Shown: piece by piece, positions 58,314-64,000 of the stretch | Layout of the letters: each line of letters starts with the position of its first letter | How positions within the stretch are numbered: position 1 is the first letter of the stretch | Origin: Sphingomonas sp. GC_Shp_5 | GTDB lineage: Bacteria; Pseudomonadota; Alphaproteobacteria; Sphingomonadales; Sphingomonadaceae | Direction: 5' to 3' | Length of the DNA: 64,000 bases | Assembly: GCF_026540855.1 (NCBI RefSeq) | Contig: NZ_JALNUP010000012.1 | Location: 51,278 to 115,277, forward strand | Notes under the pieces: model-generated | Database searches by the model: none | What the model was told of the DNA's origin: nothing | The model's input: only the letters and a program-made list of their open reading frames with translations | Program-made: the position numbers and the translations under genes

Positions 58314-59344
58314 CACCCCAGGCCCCGGGATATCCATGGCCCGACGAGGTTGGCGATCGGCAGTGGCAACCGCTGCCATGTGCGCACCATCAGTGCATAT
58401 TTGGGGTTGAGCGGATTGACCTCGCGCGCCGGCCCGTCGCTGCGCTTGGCGTAGCGCCGCGGCTCGGGCACGAACCCCCAATTCTTCTTGAACGCCGCCG
58501 CACCGGTGCCGGTCTTCGATCGCCCGAAGTCGAACCGCGTGCAGCCGCGCGCGCGCGCGTGCGCCATCAGCGCGAAATACATCCGGTCGTTGGCGCGCAA
58601 GCCCCGCGCCGCCGCGGTGCCGCCGCCCCAATAGGGATAGACGGTGCCATTGAAATACAGGCTGAGCACGCTCGCCACGGCCTTGCCGCCGTGGCGCACG
58701 GTGAGCACGTCGGCGTCCAGCTCCCCGGCGACCGCGCGCAGCAGCTTGGCGGGAAACACGGGCGTGCCGAGGTTGCGCACCGACTCGGCATAGACGCGGT
58801 GATGCTCGGCGTAAGCGGCGGCGTCGGTGTCGACCACGACATCGAGATCGAAGCCGAGCGACCGGCGCACCTCGGCACGCTGCTTGCGCGGGATCGCGAG
58901 CAATTCGGCCTCGTCGTCGGCGGCGAGGTCGCGGACGAAGCCCAGATAGGATTGGTCGTCCGTCGCCCAGCCGTCCGGCGCCGCGCCGCCGCGCAGTTCC
59001 ACCTCGGGGCAGCCCAGGCGCCTGGCCAGCGCCCAGGCCGCGGCGGCGAGCGGCTCGATGCCCGTGCCGAGGATGCCGCCGTCGACCGCGAACGCGGCCG
59101 AAATCAGTGCCTTGCCGAACAGCGGCGAGCGCATCGCGGTCAGCGGCAGCACGCCGGCGATCCGCCCCGCCCCTTCGGCGACCAGATAATGCGCGCGCTG
59201 GCCGCTGCCCGCCTGGATGGCGCGGCTCCACCCCGGCAGGTGGAACGGCGTCGCATCGGTCTGGCCGCGCACGAACGCGTCGATCGCAGCGCTATCGCGC
59301 GCGTCGGCGAGGTCGGCTTCGCGCACCGTCAGCGGATGGGTCAC
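58313..59344 (-). CDS. XrtA-associated FemAB-like protein
   Basis: 343 residues: MTHPLTVREADLADARDSAAIDAFVRGQTDATPFHLPGW, then HYLVAEGAGRIAGVLPL and the second GNAT-like half with HGGKAVASVLSLYFNGTVYPYWGGGTAAARGL. FemAB folds transfer aminoacyl or acyl groups; in this cluster a role on the exopolysaccharide is likely. The overlap with the deacetylase is four bases (ATGA). Confidence 0.85.
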   Translation of the reverse strand: MTHPLTVREADLADARDSAAIDAFVRGQTDATPFHLPGWSRAIQAGSGQRAHYLVAEGAGRIAGVLPLTAMRSPLFGKALISAAFAVDGGILGTGIEPLAAAAWALARRLGCPEVELRGGAAPDGWATDDQSYLGFVRDLAADDEAELLAIPRKQRAEVRRSLGFDLDVVVDTDAAAYAEHHRVYAESVRNLGTPVFPAKLLRAVAGELDADVLTVRHGGKAVASVLSLYFNGTVYPYWGGGTAAARGLRANDRMYFALMAHARARGCTRFDFGRSKTGTGAAAFKKNWGFVPEPRRYAKRSDGPAREVNPLNPKYALMVRTWQRLPLPIANLVGPWISRGLG

Positions 59345-60225
59345 GGCAGCGCCGCCGCCTCGCGCGCCACCACCGCATCCACCCGGCCCCAGTCATGCCG
59401 GCCGATCAGCCCGCGCAGCTTGCCCGCCATCGCGCCGAGCCGGGAATAATGGCGGATCTTCGAGCGCAGCGGCGCCGCCGCGACCCGCGGCTGGGCGGGA
59501 TCGATCTCCCAGGGATGGAAATAGAACATCGCGGCGTGGCCGGCGCCGTTCACCTGGCGCACCGCGAAATCGGTCAGCGCCGCGGGCAGCAGCCGGAAAA
59601 AGCCCCCGCCGGTGGCGAGGTGCTTGCCCCCGATCTTCGCCACCGTCACCGGCAGCTCGACCAGCGCGCTGTCGGCGAGCGGGCGGAACGCGTAGCGCGG
59701 CGCCTCGCGCCAGCCATAATGGTCGTGCCGCACCGGTGCGACGCTCGACGAATAGGCATAGCCCGCGGCCGCCAGCTCGGCATGCGCGAACGGGGTACGG
59801 GTATCGATCGAGAAGCTCGGCGCGCGATAGCCGGTCACCGCCTGGCCGCCGGCATCCTCGAGCGCGGTGCGGGCACGCAGCAGATCGGCGCGGAAGGTCG
59901 CCGCGTCCATCGTGAACACGCGCTGGTGATCCCAGCCGTGGCTGGCGATCTCATGGCCGGCATCGGCGATCCGCCGGATCAGCGCCGGATAGCGATGCGC
60001 CACCCAGCCGAGCGTGAAGAAGGTCGCCTTGACCCCGCTCTCGGCGAACAGCGCCAGCACTGCGTCGCTGTTCTGCTCCACCCGCGCCGGCAGCCGGTCC
60101 CAGTCGCCCTTGTCGATCACGCGTTCGAACGCGCCGACCTGGAACCAATCCTCCACGTCCACCGACATACCGTTGAGAGGGCGACCCGTCGGCGCCGCTG
60201 CGCTGCTCACCGGATCAGGCCGCAT
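59341..60225 (-). CDS. XrtA-associated polysaccharide deacetylase (NodB fold)
   Basis: 294 residues from MRPDPVSSAAAPTGRPLNGMSVDVEDWFQVGAFE, chosen because it overlaps the ATPase end by 11 bases. Carbohydrate esterase 4 motifs are SVDVEDWF (catalytic and metal Asp, D23-D26), ASHGWDHQRVF (zinc His pair) and the C-terminal YFHPWEID. It deacetylates N-acetyl sugars in the envelope; no signal is seen. Confidence 0.88.
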   Translation of the reverse strand: MRPDPVSSAAAPTGRPLNGMSVDVEDWFQVGAFERVIDKGDWDRLPARVEQNSDAVLALFAESGVKATFFTLGWVAHRYPALIRRIADAGHEIASHGWDHQRVFTMDAATFRADLLRARTALEDAGGQAVTGYRAPSFSIDTRTPFAHAELAAAGYAYSSSVAPVRHDHYGWREAPRYAFRPLADSALVELPVTVAKIGGKHLATGGGFFRLLPAALTDFAVRQVNGAGHAAMFYFHPWEIDPAQPRVAAAPLRSKIRHYSRLGAMAGKLRGLIGRHDWGRVDAVVAREAAALP

Positions 60226-61375
60226 CGCCCCAGGCGGTGCCTCGCCGGATCGGCGCGTAATCGGCCTGGTCGGCGATCCCCGCGGCATCGGTGCGATCGG
60301 ATTCCACCCAATCCACCAGCAGCGTCAGCACCCGGCGCAGCGCCGCATCCTGCTCGTCGACGCGCGCCTCAAGCGCAGCCAGCCGTTCGGAAACGATCGT
60401 CGACGTCTCGGGCTCGGGCACGTCCTCCGGCGCCTCGTTGTTGACGATATTGAGCCACCGGTCGGTACGCGGCGTGAACCGGCGCGGCTCCTCCTCGGCG
60501 GCAGGCTCGGTCGCCGCCGCGATCGGCAGCGGCGCCGGGTCCGCCTCGATCGTCACCAGCGGCAGGTCCGCCGCGAGATCGCGCAGCACCGCGCGCACCA
60601 CGCTGGCGTCGATCAGGTCGAGATCCTCGATCGCGGCATGCAGCATCACCCGGCCGGCGAGCAGGTTGAGCCGCCGCGGCACGCCGCCCGAGCCGCGATA
60701 CAGCGCCTCGAACGCATCCACCGCAAAGTCCGGCCGCCCTTGCCAGCCGACGATCGACAGCCGGTGGGCGATGTAATCGGCCACCTCATGCTCCTCCATC
60801 GGATCGAGATGGTGGATCGCGATCACCCGCTGGCGCAATTGCTCGAGCCGGTCCGAGCCATGCAGCCGGTCACGGAACTCGGGCTGGCCGAGCAGCACGA
60901 TCTGCAGCAGCGCATGGCCGCCGGCCTGAAAATTGGAGAGCATCCGCAGCTCCTCAAGCGCCGAGACCGGCAGCGCCTGCGCCTCGTCGACGATCAGCAG
61001 CGTCCGCCGCGCGCTGCGCGCCACCGCATGGAGCCCACGCTCGATCGCGGTGAGCAGCTGCGCCTTGGCGAGCCCCTTGGGATCCACCGCGAGGCCGGTG
61101 GCGACGATCCGCAGCAGGTCGTCCGCCTCGATCGCGGTGGAGACGATCTGGATGACGTTGAGGTGCGCAGGATCGATGCCGTCGGTGAGGTGCCCCATCA
61201 GCGTGGTCTTGCCCGCGCCGATATCGCCGGTGATGACGATGAAGCCCTCGCCCTGCGCCAGGCCATAACCGAGATAGGCCATCGCCTTGCGGTGCGTCGC
61301 CGTCTCATACCAGAATTTGGCATCGGGGGTCAGCTGGAACGGCCGGCCGCTCAGTCCATAATGATTGTCGTACAT
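60215..61375 (-). CDS. XrtA-associated general-secretion-like ATPase
   Basis: 386 residues: MYDNHYGLSGRPFQLTPDAKFWYETATHRKAMAYLGYGLAQGEGFIVITG, Walker A GDIGAGKTTLM (K56), Walker B TLLIVDEAQALPVSALEEL, and an Arg sensor region HRLSIVGWQGRPDFAVDAFEALYRGSGG. ExeA/GspA-like. The C-terminus is acidic and ends with a coiled coil (LAALEARVDEQDAALRRVLTLL). It is a standard member of the XrtA cluster. Confidence 0.88.
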   Translation of the reverse strand: MYDNHYGLSGRPFQLTPDAKFWYETATHRKAMAYLGYGLAQGEGFIVITGDIGAGKTTLMGHLTDGIDPAHLNVIQIVSTAIEADDLLRIVATGLAVDPKGLAKAQLLTAIERGLHAVARSARRTLLIVDEAQALPVSALEELRMLSNFQAGGHALLQIVLLGQPEFRDRLHGSDRLEQLRQRVIAIHHLDPMEEHEVADYIAHRLSIVGWQGRPDFAVDAFEALYRGSGGVPRRLNLLAGRVMLHAAIEDLDLIDASVVRAVLRDLAADLPLVTIEADPAPLPIAAATEPAAEEEPRRFTPRTDRWLNIVNNEAPEDVPEPETSTIVSERLAALEARVDEQDAALRRVLTLLVDWVESDRTDAAGIADQADYAPIRRGTAWGDAA

Positions 61376-61384
61376 GAGCCGCCC

Positions 61385-63004
61385 TCAGAATGAATAACGC
61401 GCGGCGAGCAACGCCTGCGCCGACCATTGGGTATCCAGATCGCCGATGTCGAACGCATACACGCCCGCCGAGGCGGTGGTGGTGACGCGTCCGAAGCTGC
61501 GCCCGTAGCTGGCGGTGCCCCCGTACGACCACACGCCGTCGGTATCGGCGATACCCGATTGATAGTAATTGACGAAGAGATTGCCGTCCAACGACGAACG
61601 CGCGGTCAGGCTGCGATTGTAGAACAGCTCGCCATAATAGCTCTCGTCCTCGATACCGTAGAGCAGCACCCCCGGCACGTCGTCGCGGTTGAACAGCTTG
61701 CGGTTGGCATAGCCGACGCCGCCGCCGAACGTCGTCCGCCCGCGCGTCGCCGACAGCAAGGCATCCACCCCGCGGGCGCGATAGCTCGCCGTCGAGATCG
61801 ACTGGAACACGTCGTTGAGGCAGCCGCCCGGCGCCGCGCCGCTGGTCGCGAACACGCAGCCGTTATACTGCTGGGTGAAGGCGTCGCGCGCGGCGATGAA
61901 GCTGGTCGGCAGGTTCGCGAGCCCGGCGCGCAGCTGCTGGCCGAAGGTCGTCACCTGGTCATAGACCTGCGCGGTGAACCCGACCGACTGGCTCGCCTGA
62001 TAGGCGATCGTCCCGGTATAGCTCCACGAGCCGTAGCGCCGGCCGACATGCGCCTCCGCCGAGGTCCGGTGGTTGGGCCGCCACACCACGCCGGCGTCGT
62101 AGTAGACGCCATCGGTGCGATAGGCGATCTGCCGCGGCGATGCCTTGTCGGTAACGTAGCGGCCATCGTTGCCCAGCACCGGCGTGCCATCGGCCGCCAC
62201 CAGCGCAGAGCGCTCGCTGGTCTCGATCTTCTCATAGCCGACGCCCGCGGTGAGCGCGACATTGGCAGACACCGGCGCGAGCACATCGCCGCGGACGTGA
62301 TAGCCCTGGTAGCGGCCGTCGAGCTGGCCGGCGTCCTCGCGCTCCCAGCCGGCGCTGGCGGTCGCGCCGATCGGCGCCACCTGCCCCGGCTGAACGCCGA
62401 CGCTCACGCCCGCGACCTGGCCGAACGAGTGATCGTAATTGTCGAGGCGCACCTGCCCTGCAGGCACCGCCGTATAGCTCGGCTGCTCCACCTTGGTGTA
62501 GCCGGCCTGATAGCTCGCCGCGATCGCCAGCGGCCCCGCGCGGGTGGCATAGCTCGGCCCGGCATAAACCGCATAGACCTGGCTGATGTTGTCGTTGTTG
62601 CCAGTCAGCACGCCCGGCGCGGCGCCGCGGATGTCGCTACGCGTCCGCGTCGCGAGGCCGCCGGCTTCCAGCGTCAGCCCGGGTGCCACTTTCGCGGCCA
62701 CGCGCGCCAAGCCGGTATGGACGTCGCTGTCGCCGACATCGTCGTCCCACGAGATCTGCCGCTCGTAGCGGTAGGATAGCTGCCCATCGACGCGCCGCGT
62801 GCTTGCCGACAGGTCGATCCCCGCCGCCACCGTCGAATAGGTCAGCACGTCGCCGTTGGTGAGATCGGCGTCGAGGATCTGCCCCACCTCAATATAGGGC
62901 GTCGCAGTGACGCGACTGCTCTGCGCGGTGGCGGGTGCCCCCCCCAGCGCGGCGACACCCAGCACGGCGCCCCCCGCGCCGCCCCGGATCAAGGCACGGA
63001 TCAT
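61385..63004 (-). CDS. XrtA-associated outer-membrane beta-barrel protein (TIGR03016 type)
   Basis: 539 residues started at MIRALIRGGAGGAVLGVAALGGAPATAQ (signal peptide), overlapping the kinase stop by ATGA. The mature part is alternating beta strands typical of a porin-like or GfcD-type barrel (SYRYERQISWDDDVGDSD, AYRTDGVYYDAGVVWRPNHRTSAEAHVGRRYG) ending in phenylalanine (RYSF). It probably exports polysaccharide together with the kinase/ATPase. Confidence 0.85.
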   Translation of the reverse strand: MIRALIRGGAGGAVLGVAALGGAPATAQSSRVTATPYIEVGQILDADLTNGDVLTYSTVAAGIDLSASTRRVDGQLSYRYERQISWDDDVGDSDVHTGLARVAAKVAPGLTLEAGGLATRTRSDIRGAAPGVLTGNNDNISQVYAVYAGPSYATRAGPLAIAASYQAGYTKVEQPSYTAVPAGQVRLDNYDHSFGQVAGVSVGVQPGQVAPIGATASAGWEREDAGQLDGRYQGYHVRGDVLAPVSANVALTAGVGYEKIETSERSALVAADGTPVLGNDGRYVTDKASPRQIAYRTDGVYYDAGVVWRPNHRTSAEAHVGRRYGSWSYTGTIAYQASQSVGFTAQVYDQVTTFGQQLRAGLANLPTSFIAARDAFTQQYNGCVFATSGAAPGGCLNDVFQSISTASYRARGVDALLSATRGRTTFGGGVGYANRKLFNRDDVPGVLLYGIEDESYYGELFYNRSLTARSSLDGNLFVNYYQSGIADTDGVWSYGGTASYGRSFGRVTTTASAGVYAFDIGDLDTQWSAQALLAARYSF

Positions 63005-64000
63005 CTGTCGATCTCCTGGCCATAATAGGTGCCGAACCGTTGCCCCCCCGGCACGAACGACACTGCGTTGAGCACGAGGGCGATATGCTCGCACCCGTCG
63101 AGTTGATGCACCGCCTGGCGCAGCTCGCTTTCCGGCGTGCGATCGGCGCGCACCACCAGCAGCACCTGGCCGACCAGCATCGCCAGCACCGAGGCGGGCG
63201 ACGCCGCCAGCGCCGGCGGCGAATCGAAGATCACGATGCGGCGCGGGTTGGCCTCGAGCAGCCGCGCGATCACCGCGCGGGTCCGAGCCGAGGCGAGCAA
63301 TTCGGTGTCGGTCGCGGTCTTGGTGCCCGCCGGCAGGATCGAGAGCCCGCCTACGTCGGTACGGATCACCAGCGATTCGACATCGAGGTGGCTATCGCTC
63401 AGCGCATCGAGCAGCCCCGGCGTCTGGGCGATGCCGAGCTGGTCGAGCACGTCGGGCTTGGCGAAATCGGCGTCGACCAGCAGCACCTCGGTGTCGCGCT
63501 CGGCCGCCATCGACAGCGCCAGATTGACCGCGCAGAAGGTCTTGCCGTCGCCCGGCTTGGCCGAGCACACCAGCACGGTGCGCGCCTTGTCCGGGCTGCC
63601 GCCCTCGGCGACCCGCTCGCGGGTGATCAGCAGCTGCCGCTTGATCAGCCGGAACTCCTCGGCGAGCGGCCCCACCGGCGCGCCCGGCACGATCATGCCC
63701 GCCTCGGCGAGCATGCCGCGATCGATATGCGCGATGTCGGTGAGTTCGGGGGTGTCGTAGAAGGCGTCGGGCAGCTCATGCCCGATCGGCGCGCGCAGTT
63801 CGGGCGGAATGGCGAGGAAGGTCGGATCCTCGTTCGCCGCGGCCGCGGCGTCCGCCTCGGCGGTCCAGGCGATCGGCTCGGGCGCGTAGACTGGCGCATC
63901 GTCCGGCTCGGCCGGCGCATCGAACGTCGGGATGAAGCGGATCTTCTCCGGCTCGATCGGGATTGGCGGCTGCGGCCGCACGGCCGCGCCAAGATCGTAG
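63001..64000 (-). CDS. XrtA-associated tyrosine autokinase (TIGR03018 type), N-terminus cut by window end
   Basis: At least 333 codons; the frame stays open to the window edge (YDLGAAVRPQPP), so the true start is outside. BY-kinase ATPase motifs: EEFRLIKRQLLITRER, Walker A SAKPGDGKTFCAVNLALSMA, VLLVDADFAKPDVLDQLGI (Walker A') and VIFDSPPALAASPASVLAM (Walker B). It regulates polysaccharide chain export. It is followed by the outer-membrane gene with an ATGA overlap. Confidence 0.9.
   Translation of the reverse strand, partial: YDLGAAVRPQPPIPIEPEKIRFIPTFDAPAEPDDAPVYAPEPIAWTAEADAAAAANEDPTFLAIPPELRAPIGHELPDAFYDTPELTDIAHIDRGMLAEAGMIVPGAPVGPLAEEFRLIKRQLLITRERVAEGGSPDKARTVLVCSAKPGDGKTFCAVNLALSMAAERDTEVLLVDADFAKPDVLDQLGIAQTPGLLDALSDSHLDVESLVIRTDVGGLSILPAGTKTATDTELLASARTRAVIARLLEANPRRIVIFDSPPALAASPASVLAMLVGQVLLVVRADRTPESELRQAVHQLDGCEHIALVLNAVSFVPGGQRFGTYYGQEIDR

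Noticed and set aside
58313..59231. Upstream extension of the glycosyltransferase frame
   Set aside because: The extra 300 residues are out-of-frame FemAB sequence; the true start MDILFLAHR lies at 58313, one base into the FemAB stop.
1..64000. CRISPR arrays, insertion sequences, toxin-antitoxin pairs
   Set aside because: I looked for regularly spaced direct repeats, transposase motifs and small overlapping toxin-like gene pairs; none was convincing. The small gene pair at 7412-7902 has no toxin fold that I recognise.

Overview
The window reads as chromosome of an alphaproteobacterium of the Sphingomonadaceae, most likely Sphingomonas in the strict sense. Coding density is high, GC content is high, and gene order is typical of sphingomonads: an exosortase A (XrtA) exopolysaccharide cluster, TamA/TamB, ChpT, MtaB-FtsY-IspZ, RpoH, and an ornithine decarboxylase next to a deoxyhypusine-synthase-like homospermidine synthase. 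Homospermidine is the characteristic polyamine of Sphingomonas s.s. I saw no rRNA, insertion sequence, integrase, prophage or CRISPR array. The region looks like core genome with lineage-specific small genes.

Layout. 1-6.4 kb: the 3' end of formate-THF ligase, then the tamA-tamB envelope operon on the minus strand. 6.5-7.9 kb: a small membrane protein, an S24/LexA-like repressor behind a perfect palindrome, and two small unknown genes divergent from it. 7.9-13.9 kb: tryptophan 2,3-dioxygenase, a TonB-dependent receptor, glutaryl-CoA dehydrogenase, a chagasin-like inhibitor and a CaiB/BaiF CoA-transferase (aromatic/lysine catabolism to glutaryl-CoA). 14-20.9 kb: a DUF2171 protein, tRNA-Ala(CGC), a Nudix hydrolase, an extensin-like peptidase, mtaB-ftsY-ispZ and superoxide dismutase. 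21-25.2 kb: the phage-shock locus, with pspF divergent from a sigma-54 promoter that drives a 47-aa ORF, pspA, pspB, pspC and five further single-TM/coiled-coil miniproteins. 25.2-29.7 kb: sufE, a ferredoxin-like protein, a J-domain protein, a large TPR/TonB_C protein, RNase P RNA and an amidase. 29.7-36 kb: a chemotaxis-type cluster (JAMM peptidase, chpT, cheA, cheW, cheY, cheB, cheR). 36-43.5 kb: rluD, rpoH, amine oxidase, mtgA, dnaX-ybaB, SRP RNA and two small cationic exported proteins. 43.5-47 kb: two tandem cysteine desulfurases with a ferredoxin, and an alpha/beta hydrolase. 47-53.4 kb: a dehydratase, the speF-type leader with ornithine decarboxylase, a homospermidine synthase, an esterase and a CBS-domain chemoreceptor. 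53.4-64 kb: the XrtA cluster (amidotransferase, XrtA-EpsI fusion, glycosyltransferase, FemAB, deacetylase, ATPase, outer-membrane protein and a tyrosine kinase cut by the window edge).

The parts most worth a second look are: the expanded psp operon with a tandem series of PspB-like miniproteins; the RNA structure that sequesters the ribosome binding site of ornithine decarboxylase and implies a TTG start; the repressor/palindrome/small-gene module at 7.3 kb; and a soluble chemoreceptor fused to a CBS-like input domain. At least four families of inverted intergenic repeats sit between operons.
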